A stretch of DNA of 39,683 bases from Desulfamplus magnetovallimortis. Lineage in GTDB: Bacteria > Desulfobacterota > Desulfobacteria > Desulfobacterales > Desulfobacteraceae. The stretch covers positions 194,911 to 234,593 of the forward strand of contig NZ_LT828546.1 in NCBI RefSeq assembly GCF_900170035.1. Reading direction: 5' to 3'. The notes beneath the pieces are model-generated. The model saw only the letters and a program-made list of their open reading frames with translations. It was not told where the DNA came from and searched no databases. Below, in pieces: positions 1-8,787 of this stretch; the first letter of the stretch is position 1; each line of letters opens with the position of its first letter. Both the position numbers and the translations under genes were made by a program.

Positions 1-157
1 GGTAACAGGCTGTTTTTAAAACAACTTTCATCTCTTCGATTGTGGCGGTCATCAGCCATGTACGTTATATGAAAGTCTCGGTAACAGCCTGTTTTTAAAA
101 TGACTTTCATCTTTTCGATTGTGGCGGTCATCAGCCATGTACGTTATATGAAAGTCC
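1..157 (+). repeat. Family C hairpin repeat, two tandem copies
   Basis: Two consecutive copies, each about 78 bp, share the order: GGTAACAG(G/C)CTGTTTTTAAAA, ACTTTCAT, CTTCGATTGTGGC, GCCATGTACGTTATATGAAAGTC. The outer arms ACTTTCAT and ATGAAAGT are inverted, and an inner stem forms between TGGC and GCCA. The same unit recurs near 17150, 22751, 29255 and 39109. It has the look of a REP/BIME-type palindromic repeat; no function is visible. I see nothing else up to the permease stop at 280. Confidence 0.75.
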
Positions 158-279
158 CCGCAAATGGCTGTTTTCATATGGAGAGGGGGTCGGGGGGTGA
201 GGTTACATTTCTACCAAACAGTTTGAACTTGAAGAAGCACTACTTTTGAGAGAACTCAAATTTACTCTTTTTAAAATCA

Positions 280-1200
280 TTATCTCTCCCCCCGCTTATA
301 GGGCTCACCAAGCTGGGCAGGAGCATTGAGCCTTCTTGGGTCTTTAAAGCTCATTACAAGAAGAATAAGAAGTGTGGAACCGTAGGGAAGCATGGCCAGA
401 AAATTGGGAGAGATACCAAGAGGCTGCAAAAGATATTGAAGCACAAAAATACCGCCAAATATAAAAGCACCCCAGATTGCCCTGCCTGGATTCCACAGGG
501 CAAAAATGGTAAGAGCAATGACAATCCAACCCCGTCCGGCTGTCATGCCTTCAATCCAGGATTTGCTGTATGAAGTGGAAAGATGTGCTCCGGCCATGGC
601 GGAAAAACCTCCACCAATGATCACACAGGCGTACCTTATACGAGCGACATTTACGCCCTGGGTTTCAGTGGCTCTTGGGTTTTCTCCGGTGGAGCGCACC
701 TTTATGCCAAGGCGTGTTCTCTCCAGAAAGAACCATGCCCCAAGTGCCAGAAACACCGCCATGTAGAAATATGGGGTCTGTTTAAAAAAAACCGTGCCGA
801 TGAAAGGGATATCAGAGAGCCATGGAATGGCAATGTCATCCATTTTCACAGCAAGGGGTTTTCCCACATATTGTTTCCCGAGCATGCCTGAAAGGCCAAG
901 CCCTATCATGGTCAATGCAAGACCAGATACCACCTGATTGGCCTGAAGAGTTACAGATGCAAAGGCATGAAGAATGGAAATAATCATCCCAGCGCCAATG
1001 GCTGCAACCATTGCAAGCCAGGGGTCTCCTGTTGAGTAGGTGACAATAAATGCCACAACAGCACCAACTGACATAACCCCTTCCACACCAAGATTTAAAA
1101 TCCCGGAACGTTCACAGATAACCTCACCAACAGTTCCAAGAAGCAATGGGGTTCCTGCCACCATGGTTCTCTGCACCACTGAAACAATAACATCTTCCAT
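280..1200 (-). CDS. ABC transporter permease, nucleoside (BMP-type) importer, NupQ/YufQ-like
   Basis: Second membrane subunit of a BMP-family importer, a family that mostly takes up nucleosides or related purines. The protein is about 306 residues, almost entirely hydrophobic, with roughly eight to ten membrane segments. The N-terminal stretch GEVICERSGILNLGVEG is the typical signature of this permease subfamily (BPD_transp_2, RbsC-like). I chose ATG at 1200 because AAGGA lies nine bases upstream; GTG at 1206 would sit too close to it. It is the last gene of a minus-strand operon, 36 bp after the other permease. The substrate is inferred from family and gene order, not from binding residues. 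Confidence 0.88.
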   Translation of the reverse strand: MEDVIVSVVQRTMVAGTPLLLGTVGEVICERSGILNLGVEGVMSVGAVVAFIVTYSTGDPWLAMVAAIGAGMIISILHAFASVTLQANQVVSGLALTMIGLGLSGMLGKQYVGKPLAVKMDDIAIPWLSDIPFIGTVFFKQTPYFYMAVFLALGAWFFLERTRLGIKVRSTGENPRATETQGVNVARIRYACVIIGGGFSAMAGAHLSTSYSKSWIEGMTAGRGWIVIALTIFALWNPGRAIWGAFIFGGIFVLQYLLQPLGISPNFLAMLPYGSTLLILLVMSFKDPRRLNAPAQLGEPYKRGER

Positions 1201-1236
1201 CAACACATATCCTTTTTATACAACGTCGTGGATTCT

Positions 1237-2334
1237 TTAGGCACTTTTGCGTTGCACTGCATTGCCAAAAACAAGCCGAACCTGATTTCTGAGAAAATAA
1301 TCGCCCATGATAAGAAAGACAAGCAGAATACCATTCACAATCTGGACAGTTGCCGCAGGTAACCCAAGGGATATTTGAATAGCATCCCCCCCAACAAGTA
1401 TTCCTGCAAAAAAAATTGCAGATATAATTGAAAGAAGGGGATTTAGCTTTGCAAGCCATGCAACAATAATTGCTGTAAATCCGTATCCAGAAGAGACCGA
1501 TGCTGGATATCCAAGATACTGATGTATGCCTGCAACCTCACCAACACCTGCAAAACCGGCAAGACCGCCGCTTATGGCCATTATTACAAGGGAAGTTCTG
1601 AAAAAATCAATACCTGCATAACGGCCGGCTTCAGGATTTTCTCCTATTACCCTGACCTCATATCCGAACCTTGTTCTGTAAACAATGACAGCAAGGATTA
1701 CCACTGAAACAATGGCAAGAATAAGAGTTGCATAGTGGATTCGTGAGCCTGGAATGACATTGAGAAGTGCGGTATCCGGAAGATTATCTGTTCCCGGAAA
1801 ACCGAATCGTGTTTTCCCCTTCCATGGTCCAACAATAAGCATTGTTATAAATTCGGCACAGATATAGTTAAGCATCAGTGTGGATATGACTTCATTGATG
1901 GAGAATTTTATCTTTAAAATGGCAGGGATAAGCCCGCACATGGCACCGCCTGCAAAACCTGCTGCAAACATTGCCGGAACAAGAAAAAAGGAGGGAAGGG
2001 AATCTCCCCAGGCAAGCCCGACCCAGGTTCCCATTAAAGCTCCCATTAGAAGCTGACCTTCAGCACCGATATTCCAGAATTTTGCACGAAACGCAAGTGT
2101 AAGACCACCCCCAATTAAAATCAGAGGTATAGCCTTGGTAACAGTCTCCTTGAATCCATAAATGGAACCAAAGGAGCCTGAAAATATCTGTGCAATTGCA
2201 TAAAAGGGGTTGACACCGCATACAAGGAACACAACTCCCACTGCAATAAGGGCTGCAAAAAGGGAGGCTATGTTGGTAAGGATTGAACGAAGTGTCGTAA
2301 TTCTTTGCCTGTCACTGACTTTAATGGTTATCAT
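1237..2334 (-). CDS. ABC transporter permease, nucleoside (BMP-type) importer, NupP/YufP-like
   Basis: First membrane subunit of the importer, 365 residues, with an N-terminal hydrophobic segment (residues about 19-45) followed by FWNIGAEGQLLMGAL. That motif is typical of the larger permease in BMP-type importers, and the segment ARFAK/ARFWNIGAEGQ region matches the IGAEGQ hallmark. Its ATG overlaps the ATPase stop by four bases (ATGA), so the two are probably translationally coupled. It would pair with the 280-1200 permease to form the heterodimeric channel in the inner membrane. The family assignment is firm; nucleoside as the substrate is inference. Confidence 0.88.
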   Translation of the reverse strand: MITIKVSDRQRITTLRSILTNIASLFAALIAVGVVFLVCGVNPFYAIAQIFSGSFGSIYGFKETVTKAIPLILIGGGLTLAFRAKFWNIGAEGQLLMGALMGTWVGLAWGDSLPSFFLVPAMFAAGFAGGAMCGLIPAILKIKFSINEVISTLMLNYICAEFITMLIVGPWKGKTRFGFPGTDNLPDTALLNVIPGSRIHYATLILAIVSVVILAVIVYRTRFGYEVRVIGENPEAGRYAGIDFFRTSLVIMAISGGLAGFAGVGEVAGIHQYLGYPASVSSGYGFTAIIVAWLAKLNPLLSIISAIFFAGILVGGDAIQISLGLPAATVQIVNGILLVFLIMGDYFLRNQVRLVFGNAVQRKSA

Positions 2335-3875
2335 TTATCAATTGCCCCCTGAAGAGGAGTATAGCTTACTGACCCTGCCATCATAAGGCCAATATCCTTT
2401 AATCTCTCTTTATCTGAAGCATCCAGAATTCCCATGAACCTGCCCTGAAACATAACTGCAATACGGTCGCACAGCTCAAAAATTTCCTCAAGATCCTCCG
2501 AAAAAAGCAGAACAGCTCCACCTTCACGCCTTCTGAGCAGCAACTGCTCACGAAGGTACTCTGTTGCTCCCACATCAAGCCCATAGGTAGGGTGAGACGC
2601 CACAAGCAAAGATGGCTTTTCACTGATCTCCCTGCCAAGGATGAGCTTCTGGATATTGCCTCCAGAAAGGTTCTTTATCTCAACATCTATGGAGTGTGTT
2701 GCAACTTTATAGTTTTCAACAAGTGAACGGGTATGAAGCTTTATACGGCCGTACTCCAGAAAAATTTTCTTTGAAAACTTGTCAAGGTGATGCTGCTTCA
2801 AGATTGCATTGTCATAAAGAAAAAGACCTGGAGCAATGCCAAACTTTATCCTCTCCTCTGGAACGTGGGAAACCCCGTGATCATAAATTTTCCTTGGAGA
2901 AAGATTTGTAATATTTCTGCTTCCGGCAACAACTTTTCCGGATGAAATCCTCCGGATACCTGTAATGGCCTCAGCAAGCTCACGCTGGCCATTTCCGGAA
3001 ACTCCTGCTATACCAAATATTTCATTGGCAAAAACATCAAATGAGACACCCTTGACAGCCGGAAGACCTTTGTCACCAAGTACATGCAGATCAGATACAC
3101 TGAGAACCTTCTCTCCTTTGGCAAGTTTTTCACGATTTACATTAAAAAGGACATCCCTGCCAACCATCATCCTTGCAAGTTCACGCTTGTCAACATTTGC
3201 CTTGTCTGCACCTCCAACAACACGCCCCTTCTGAAGAACAGTTACACGGTCACAAATCTCCATGATCTCATCCAGCTTATGGGTTATGATAATAACCATA
3301 TGTCCCCGAGATTTCATGTCATTGAGAATTCTGAAAAGTTCCTTTATCTCCTGGGGAGTAAGCACAGAAGTCGGTTCATCCAGAATAAGAAGGTCAGCAC
3401 CATTTAAAAGAGCCTTTATAATCTCAACCCTCTGCTGTTCGCCGGCAGAAAGCTGCCATACCTTCCTGGATGGATCAATATCAAAATTGAATTTTCTGGA
3501 AAACTCCACCACCTTATCTCTGATTCTTATCTTTGGGAAAAAAAATGGAGTCTTTTCGTAACCCAGAGCGATATTTTCAATTACAGAGTGATTCTGTATA
3601 AGCATAAAGTGCTGGTGAACCATGCCAATGCCGTGATGGATTGAGTCAAGAGGAGAGGTTATCCTTACAGGTGCGTCATTTATCCTGATTTCTCCGCCAT
3701 CCGGCTGGTAAAGTCCATACAGAATATTCATCAGGGTTGTCTTGCCGGCACCATTTTCTCCAAGAAGCCCAAGAATCTCGCCGGACTTGACATGAAGGTT
3801 GATATCCCTGTTGGCATAGAAGCCTTGAAACGATTTTGACATATTAACCATTTCAAGTTTCTGGATCTTTGTCAT
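2331..3875 (-). CDS. ABC transporter ATP-binding protein, double nucleotide-binding domain, NupO/RbsA-like
   Basis: Energising subunit of the importer, 514 residues with two fused ATPase domains. The first domain is canonical: Walker A GENGAGKTT at residues 39-47, signature LSAGEQQRVEI, Walker B LLILDEPTSVLTPQE. The second is degenerate: GVSGNGQREL replaces Walker A and LLVASHPTYGLD replaces Walker B, while the signature LSGGNIQKL is kept. This asymmetry is normal in RbsA/NupO-type proteins, where one site hydrolyses ATP. ATG at 3875 has AAGG nine bases upstream. It follows the binding-protein gene after a 540-bp gap that holds a palindrome and a family A repeat, and overlaps the next permease by four bases. 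Confidence 0.92.
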   Translation of the reverse strand: MTKIQKLEMVNMSKSFQGFYANRDINLHVKSGEILGLLGENGAGKTTLMNILYGLYQPDGGEIRINDAPVRITSPLDSIHHGIGMVHQHFMLIQNHSVIENIALGYEKTPFFFPKIRIRDKVVEFSRKFNFDIDPSRKVWQLSAGEQQRVEIIKALLNGADLLILDEPTSVLTPQEIKELFRILNDMKSRGHMVIIITHKLDEIMEICDRVTVLQKGRVVGGADKANVDKRELARMMVGRDVLFNVNREKLAKGEKVLSVSDLHVLGDKGLPAVKGVSFDVFANEIFGIAGVSGNGQRELAEAITGIRRISSGKVVAGSRNITNLSPRKIYDHGVSHVPEERIKFGIAPGLFLYDNAILKQHHLDKFSKKIFLEYGRIKLHTRSLVENYKVATHSIDVEIKNLSGGNIQKLILGREISEKPSLLVASHPTYGLDVGATEYLREQLLLRRREGGAVLLFSEDLEEIFELCDRIAVMFQGRFMGILDASDKERLKDIGLMMAGSVSYTPLQGAIDK

Positions 3876-3964
3876 AACAGTTGCCTTGATCTTTTACTGT
3901 CTGTCCATGGCCGGTACTACTGATTAAGGAGGGGCGCTTTAATAACTTGCCAATTTGCATAATT

Positions 3965-3989
3965 GGGGACAGATTTTAAATCTGTCCCC
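3965..3989. repeat. Perfect 25-bp palindrome
   Basis: Arms GGGGACAGATTT and AAATCTGTCCCC flank a single central T. It lies between the importer ATPase and its binding-protein gene. It could fold as a hairpin in the operon transcript, or be the end of a decayed mobile element; nothing in the sequence decides between them. Confidence 0.7.
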
Positions 3990-4078
3990 GTTCTTGAAAA
4001 TGGAAAGTTACTTCGTAACCATCCTATGCCGACCGGGGAATGGGGATTGTGGAGTTTAACAGCCATTTAAACCATATG

Positions 4079-4407
4079 CTCAAAATAGACATTTTATAGC
4101 TTTTTCAGAACTTATTGCATTTGTCTGAATAAGGATAAACAGGATGGATAGGATGTCCAGGATAGATAAGTCTGTATTGTTTTGTATTATTCTGTATTAT
4201 CCTGTATTATCCTGTATTATCCTGTTAATCTTGTTAATCTTGTTAATCTTGTTATTCTGGGAATCCTATTATCCTGTTATCCTGTTATCCTGTTATCCTG
4301 TTATCCTGTTATCCTGTTATCCTGTTATCCTGTTATCCTGTTATCCTGGGAATCCTGATTCAGACAGTGTTGACAAGGTTTACAAGATCATAGGTGTCAA
4401 CTTTGAG
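4079..4407 (+). repeat. Family A palindromic element, copy 1, with expanded TTATCCTG microsatellite
   Basis: Left end CTCAAAATAGACA and right end TGTCAACTTTGAG are inverted, as are the inner arms TTGTCTGAAT(A/C)AGGAT and ATCCTGATTCAGACA. Other copies are about 180 bp; this one is about 330 bp because the centre has expanded. It holds a run of TGTATTATCC-like decamers, three TGTTAATCT units, and exactly ten TTATCCTG octamers at 4269-4348. The element ends eight bases from the stop codon of the binding-protein gene and lies inside the importer operon. Confidence 0.85.
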
Positions 4408-4415
4408 CATATAAA

Positions 4416-5570
4416 TTACTGAGGAATTGAGCCTTTAACGTTATCAACATAATACATGATACTCAGAAGATCCTGCTTGGACGCGCGCTCTCCCTCTTTG
4501 ATCTGGATATTGCCGGTATTATCCTTGATAGGGCCAACAAAAGGATCGAACACATCAACGCCTTCCTGCATCTGGGCATATCGCTTCATCACAAGATCGT
4601 ATGCATTAAGCTCTCCAAGATCAGGAGTGGAAATTTGCACAGATTTAAGATCGTCAACAAATTTGGAGTTAACAGGCTCATCAAAACTGCCACCCAGTAA
4701 TGCTGCTTTTTCTGCTGCAAGCCACCAGATATCTTCATTGCTCCAGGTACCATTATGAATGCTTTCAAGGATGGTTGCATAGATCCCGCCCCAATCCATG
4801 AGCTGTCCTGATACAACGGAATCCTTGCCATAGGGCTGCATGGGGCTGTAGTGGCTGAATGTATAGATCTGTTTCCCTTTTTCTGTGTGATCCTGGCCAA
4901 CTTCAATAACAGCAGGTGTATCCTCGGTGAATGCAAGAGCATCACAACCTTCTGCAATAAGAGCTTCTGCCGCCTCTTTTGCCTTATCCGGCCCGTACCA
5001 GGCATAGGTCCAACGCACATTGACCTCTGCATTTGGATTGGCAGCCTTTATACCAAGGGCAAAGGCATCAATGTGCCTTACAAGCTCAGGAATGGGAAAT
5101 GCTGCAACATAGCCTATCTTATTGGTTTTGGTAAGAGCTCCTGCCATAATGCCGTTAAGGTAGTACATCTGATAGAGATCACCAAAATAGGTTCCCATGT
5201 TTTTAAGGTTTTTGAAGCCGGAGCAGTGCATGAAGAGTTTGTCTGGATAGCGTTTGGCAGCTTTAAGGGTATCTTCCATGTAACCAAAGCTTGTTGTGAA
5301 TACCACATCGCACTTCTGTCCCTGAATCAGGCGGTCGATGATTCTTGAAGAGTCTGACTCGGCAACTGACTCAACAATAACTGTCTCCAGCCATGGAAAT
5401 TTCTCCTCTGCAAATTTTTTACCCTGATCATGGGCATGTGACCAGCCATAATCTCCAACAGGGCCTACATATATAAAACCTGCCTTCAATTTGTCACCTT
5501 CAGCCATGGCAAAGCCTGAAAAAAACATCACCGACATAATACAAATAACAATCTGCTTGACAAAATTCAT
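4416..5570 (-). CDS. BMP-family ABC transporter substrate-binding protein
   Basis: Periplasmic binding protein of the importer, 384 residues. Residues 1-23 form a signal peptide ending near FSGFAMA; there is no lipobox cysteine, so it is probably a soluble periplasmic protein. The mature start KLKAGFIYVGPVGDYGWSHA is the classic BMP (Med/BmpA) opening, and the later segments FTTSFGYMEDT and IGYVAAFPIPE also fit the family. ATG at 5570 has AGGAGAG about eight bases upstream. It is the first gene of the minus-strand operon, so the promoter should lie in 5571-5700. Ligand is inferred as a nucleoside or purine from the family. Confidence 0.9.
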   Translation of the reverse strand: MNFVKQIVICIMSVMFFSGFAMAEGDKLKAGFIYVGPVGDYGWSHAHDQGKKFAEEKFPWLETVIVESVAESDSSRIIDRLIQGQKCDVVFTTSFGYMEDTLKAAKRYPDKLFMHCSGFKNLKNMGTYFGDLYQMYYLNGIMAGALTKTNKIGYVAAFPIPELVRHIDAFALGIKAANPNAEVNVRWTYAWYGPDKAKEAAEALIAEGCDALAFTEDTPAVIEVGQDHTEKGKQIYTFSHYSPMQPYGKDSVVSGQLMDWGGIYATILESIHNGTWSNEDIWWLAAEKAALLGGSFDEPVNSKFVDDLKSVQISTPDLGELNAYDLVMKRYAQMQEGVDVFDPFVGPIKDNTGNIQIKEGERASKQDLLSIMYYVDNVKGSIPQ

Positions 5571-5651
5571 CTTTTTTCTCTCCTGGTATTATTAATTAAA
5601 AGGGCATGATTACGTATCAATCACCCCAAGTATAAAATGACAGCCATTTTC

Positions 5652-5758
5652 GGCATCCTTACATATGAATCCAAAGCTACTTTATACTTTTTTATGAGAG
5701 ATTCCCGATACCCAGCGTTTTCTCTCCGGAAAGTGTCAACTGAGAAATGAAGCATGCC
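5652..5758. mobile_element. Family D MITE, copy 1, with 8-bp target duplication
   Basis: The 107-bp element starts GGCATCCTT and ends CATGCC, with inner inverted arms around TTTATACTTTTTT and GGAAAGTGTCAAC. It is flanked on both sides by CCATTTTC (5644-5651 and 5759-5766), a perfect 8-bp duplication. It encodes nothing. It lies upstream of the divergent binding-protein gene and could affect that promoter region. Confidence 0.85.
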
Positions 5759-5934
5759 CCATTTTCATGCTAAAGCTTTTTGTGATCCAGTCGTAAGTTA
5801 CTAATTCTCTAACAAGCCACCGTATTTGGATAAATTTTTTTACTTTACGATAGTATGGCATTTGCAGTCAACCAAAATGATATTGAATATTCCGCACAAG
5901 AGAATAGTCATTAATCAAACAGTAAAGGAAAATC

Positions 5935-5965
5935 TGCGGGGTGTCACCGCAAACATTTTTTTATC
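5935..5965 (+). promoter_or_regulatory. Possible leader hairpin with T-run upstream of the cyclic-nucleotide-binding gene
   Basis: TGCGG and CCGCA can pair around a seven-base loop, followed after AACA by seven T residues. The stem is short, so it is a weak candidate for an intrinsic terminator or attenuator in the leader of the 6047 gene. The rest of 5767-6046 is AT-rich and should contain divergent promoters, but I could not pick a convincing -35/-10 pair. Confidence 0.3.
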
Positions 5966-6046
5966 GACAGATGATAATTTTTATGATTAAAGAATAGTCT
6001 TATAAAATAAATATTTGAATACAATACACTTAAATGGGGGAAATGC

Positions 6047-6496
6047 ATGGAGAAAACAATGGATATTCTGAGACAATGTATTCTGTTTCAAAACAGCAGT
6101 GATTCAGACATTAAAAACATAGCCACCATGATGAACCCATGTCATGTTCAGGAAGGGGAATCCCTTGCATTAAAAGGGAACAAGGCAACATCTTTTTTCA
6201 TACTTGTTTCAGGCATGATGCTTCTTGAACTTGATGGTGGCAAATCCATTGTCATGGCAAAGCCTGGTGATTTTGCAGGTCTTGATATTCTTTCCTCTAA
6301 AGGTACCTACTGCTCAAGCTTGACAGCACTTAAAAATGGCGAGGTACTTACAATTAAAAGGGGCGATTTCCTTGATCTTATCCAGGAAGATTCCAGTAAT
6401 GCAGAGCAAATAATGCAATCGTGGTCTGAGCACATTTCCAATGAATTACCTTTTCTTGAAGTTCCTGAAGATGACGAAAACCAGTATCAATACTGA
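6047..6496 (+). CDS. Stand-alone cyclic nucleotide-binding domain protein
   Basis: A 149-residue protein consisting of one cNMP-binding (CAP_ED-type) beta-barrel. It begins with an amphipathic helix (ILRQCILFQNSSDSDIKNIA), followed by VQEGESLALKGNKATSFFILVSG and VMAKPGDFAGLDILS, the usual PxG...GD...G spacing of this fold. The phosphate-binding cassette normally reads GExA with an Arg; here the corresponding part reads FAGLDILSSKGTY, so cyclic nucleotide binding is doubtful. No DNA-binding or enzymatic domain is attached. Start ATG at 6047 follows GGGGGAA. It is monocistronic, with a family A repeat starting seven bases after its stop. Its partner is unknown. Confidence 0.8.
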   Translation: MEKTMDILRQCILFQNSSDSDIKNIATMMNPCHVQEGESLALKGNKATSFFILVSGMMLLELDGGKSIVMAKPGDFAGLDILSSKGTYCSSLTALKNGEVLTIKRGDFLDLIQEDSSNAEQIMQSWSEHISNELPFLEVPEDDENQYQY

Positions 6497-6503
6497 TCTA
6501 TAT

Positions 6504-6680
6504 ACTCAAAATCGACATCTTAATTGCTTTTTCAGAACTTATTGCACTTGTCTGAATCAGGATAACCAGGATGGATAGGATGTCCAGGATAGATAATCTT
6601 GTATTATCCTGTTAATCCTGGGAATCCTGATTCAGACAGTGTTGACAAGGCTTACAAGATCATAGGTGTCGACTTTGAGT
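6504..6680 (+). repeat. Family A palindromic element, copy 2
   Basis: About 177 bp from ACTCAAAATCGACATC to GTCGACTTTGAGT, with inner inverted arms TTGTCTGAATCAGGAT and ATCCTGATTCAGACA. It begins seven bases after a stop codon. It has only one or two copies of the TATCCTG motif that is expanded in copy 1. Confidence 0.88.
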
Positions 6681-6698
6681 GATTAAGACAATTTATTT

Positions 6699-6883
6699 AC
6701 TCAAAATCGACATCTTATTGCTTTTTCAGAACTTATTGCACTTGTCTGAATCAGGATAACCAGGATGGATAGGATGTCCAGGATAGATAATCTTGTATTA
6801 TCCTGTTAATCCTGGGAATCCTGGGAATCCTGATTCAGACAGTGTTGACCAGCCTTACAAGATCATAGGTGTCGACTTTGAGT
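6699..6883 (+). repeat. Family A palindromic element, copy 3
   Basis: Nearly identical to copy 2, with one extra GGGAATCCT unit. The sequence GATTAAGACAATTTATTT follows copy 2 (6681-6698) and is repeated directly after copy 3 (from 6885). Copies 2 and 3 therefore look like a recent tandem duplication of element plus flank, not two independent insertions. Confidence 0.88.
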
Positions 6884-7004
6884 CGATTAAGACAATTTAT
6901 TTAAGCTAATAAAGTAAAAATAGAGACTTTTTTAAAAAACAAAAGAATTGTAAATCTTTAAATCCGATATTAATAATTTTACCACTATCAAAATGGAGGC
7001 GACA

Positions 7005-7430
7005 GTGTACGGATTACAGGCAATCTCAGCACACAACGGATGGGCTATCTCCGTTGTCGGTATAACAATAGTTTTTACTGGACTGGTTCTTCTATCCCTT
7101 TCCATAGCCCAGCTTCATAAAATCCTTGACTTATGGGAAAACAGGCACAATCTTGGGAGTTTAAAAGAACGACTCCTCAAAAAAAACCAACCTGAAAAAA
7201 TCCTATCCTTCACAGAACAGCAAAAGGAATCTGCAAAACAATTCAAACTGCTTGCAAGAACAATGGATGATTCTTTTGCTCTTCCAAAACTTCTCAGACT
7301 GGCTGAAGTTAGTGGGCTTAATGCACCCCACTCAAGCCTTGCTCTCCTTCTTGAAAGCGGTATTATCAAATCAGAAGAGTCCGGCTTTTTCACATGGGAC
7401 AGAGAAATGTTCATGAAAATTGTCCAATAA
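7005..7430 (+). CDS. oadG: Sodium pump decarboxylase gamma subunit (OadG family)
   Basis: Small membrane-anchoring subunit of a Na+-translocating carboxylate decarboxylase. One membrane helix (WAISVVGITIVFTGLVLLSL) lies near the N-terminus, which is the OadG pattern, followed by a cytoplasmic region rich in Lys and Glu. At about 141 residues it is longer than classic OadG (about 80); the extra C-terminal part holds no known domain that I can name. I chose GTG at 7005 because GGAGG lies five bases upstream; ATG at 6993 is in frame but precedes that site. It is followed after about 157 bp by oadB. The biotin-carrier or carboxyltransferase subunit is not in the window. Confidence 0.8.
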   Translation: MYGLQAISAHNGWAISVVGITIVFTGLVLLSLSIAQLHKILDLWENRHNLGSLKERLLKKNQPEKILSFTEQQKESAKQFKLLARTMDDSFALPKLLRLAEVSGLNAPHSSLALLLESGIIKSEESGFFTWDREMFMKIVQ

Positions 7431-7587
7431 TATAGCCTTGTCGTATTTACCGTGCAGTTTACCGTAAAAATCCACCGCTTGATTTTTTTCTTAACTTGAA
7501 TTTTTTATTAAGAGGTGAGCAATTCCGGAATGAAAAGCAAATTTTACTGCAAACAACAACACATTAGAAATTTTAGAGGACTTAATT

Positions 7588-8715
7588 ATGGAGACTCTTT
7601 TTATAGATTTTTTTCAGAACACAGGTATTTTTCTGTGCGATTACCGAAACATTATAATGATTATTGTGGGTTCCATATTTATTTATCTTGGTATAGCCAA
7701 ACACTATGAGCCACTTTTGCTTGTTCCAATAGGTTTTGGAATGCTTGTGGGTAACATACCGGTTTTTGAGGGACTGGGGCTTGGGATCTATGAGAATAAC
7801 AGCGTACTACACTACCTCTATTATGGTGTAACACAGGGAATATACCCGCCCCTGATCTTTCTCGGCATAGGTGCGATGACCGACTTTTCAACTCTTCTTG
7901 CAAGACCGGTGCTGATGCTTCTCGGGGCAGCCGCTCAGGCAGGTATATTCATAACATTTCTCGGAGCGCTTGCTTTGGGTTTTGCACCCAACGAAGCTGC
8001 ATCCATTGGCATCATAGGTGGTGCTGACGGGCCAACAGCGATCTTTCTTACAGCAAAACTTGCTCCTACACTGATAGGCCCAATTGCAGTGGCTGCTTAC
8101 TCATATATGGCACTTGTTCCAGTTATTCAACCACCCATTATGAGACTTCTTACTACACGAAAAGAGAGACTTATCAGAATGGAAGAGCCAAGAGAAGTAA
8201 GCAAACGGGAAAAAATGCTTTTTCCAATTATTGCTTTTCTGCTCTGCTGCTTTCTGGCACCTGCCGCTCTTCCGCTTCTGGGATTTCTCTGCTTTGGAAA
8301 TCTTCTAAAAGAAGCTGTTGTTACCGAACGACTTGCAGTTGCCGCAAGAAATGCAATCATTGACACTGTTACCATTCTGCTTGGACTCACCGTAGGTGCA
8401 AGTACACAGGGCAATGTATTTTTAACCAGCAGCTCTGTTGGCATATTTTTCCTTGGAGCCATATCTTTTTGTATTGCCACAGCAGCCGGCCTGATTTTTG
8501 CAAAGATAATGAATCTTTTTCTCAAAACAAAAATTAACCCTCTTCTCGGAGCAGCCGGCGTTTCAGCCGTACCTGACTCGGCAAGAGTTGTCCAGATGGT
8601 TGGACAGCGTGAAGATCCTACAAATTTTCTGCTAATGCATGCCATGGCTCCCAATATTTCAGGGGTTATTGGCTCTGCACTCGGAGCTGGTGTACTGTGG
8701 AGTTTTATAAGATAA
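7588..8715 (+). CDS. oadB: Sodium ion-translocating decarboxylase beta subunit (OadB/GcdB/MmdB)
   Basis: Integral membrane subunit that couples decarboxylation of a carboxybiotin to Na+ export. It has 375 residues and about nine to eleven membrane segments. The family motif GIIGGADGPTAIFLTAKLAP is present, including the Asp known in Klebsiella OadB as D203. Near the C-terminus, NPLLGAAGVSAVPDSA keeps the N, G and S spacing of OadB N373, G377 and S382. ATG at 7588 is preceded by AGAGGA. The substrate (oxaloacetate, methylmalonyl-CoA, glutaconyl-CoA or malonate) cannot be told from this subunit; the catalytic alpha subunit must be encoded elsewhere. Confidence 0.92.
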   Translation: METLFIDFFQNTGIFLCDYRNIIMIIVGSIFIYLGIAKHYEPLLLVPIGFGMLVGNIPVFEGLGLGIYENNSVLHYLYYGVTQGIYPPLIFLGIGAMTDFSTLLARPVLMLLGAAAQAGIFITFLGALALGFAPNEAASIGIIGGADGPTAIFLTAKLAPTLIGPIAVAAYSYMALVPVIQPPIMRLLTTRKERLIRMEEPREVSKREKMLFPIIAFLLCCFLAPAALPLLGFLCFGNLLKEAVVTERLAVAARNAIIDTVTILLGLTVGASTQGNVFLTSSSVGIFFLGAISFCIATAAGLIFAKIMNLFLKTKINPLLGAAGVSAVPDSARVVQMVGQREDPTNFLLMHAMAPNISGVIGSALGAGVLWSFIR

Positions 8716-8718
8716 TTA

Positions 8719-8770
8719 GGCATATTTCATATTACCCCAAAAGTAGTTTTACACTTTTTTTGATGGCAAT
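8719..8770 (+). mobile_element. Truncated left end of a family D element
   Basis: GGCATATTTCATATTACC followed by AGTAGTTTTACACTTTTTT resembles the left half of family D elements, but no matching right end GATGCC follows. The sequence runs instead into a family B element. Confidence 0.5.
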
Positions 8771-8787
8771 CCCTTATATACTGCATT

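Noticed and set aside
4144-4422. Plus-strand frame of 92 codons rich in Leu, Ile and Tyr
   Set aside because: It is a translation of the family A element and its octamer microsatellite, with no ribosome site.
4589-5032. Minus-strand frame of 147 codons inside the binding-protein gene
   Set aside because: Shadow frame; the overlapping frame has a signal peptide and BMP-family motifs.
5571-5651. Possible purine riboswitch upstream of the nucleoside-type importer
   Set aside because: I looked for the conserved paired loops of the purine aptamer on the minus strand and did not find them.
7515-7709. Plus-strand frame of 64 codons overlapping the start of oadB
   Set aside because: It is out of frame with oadB, which has a good ribosome site and clear family motifs.
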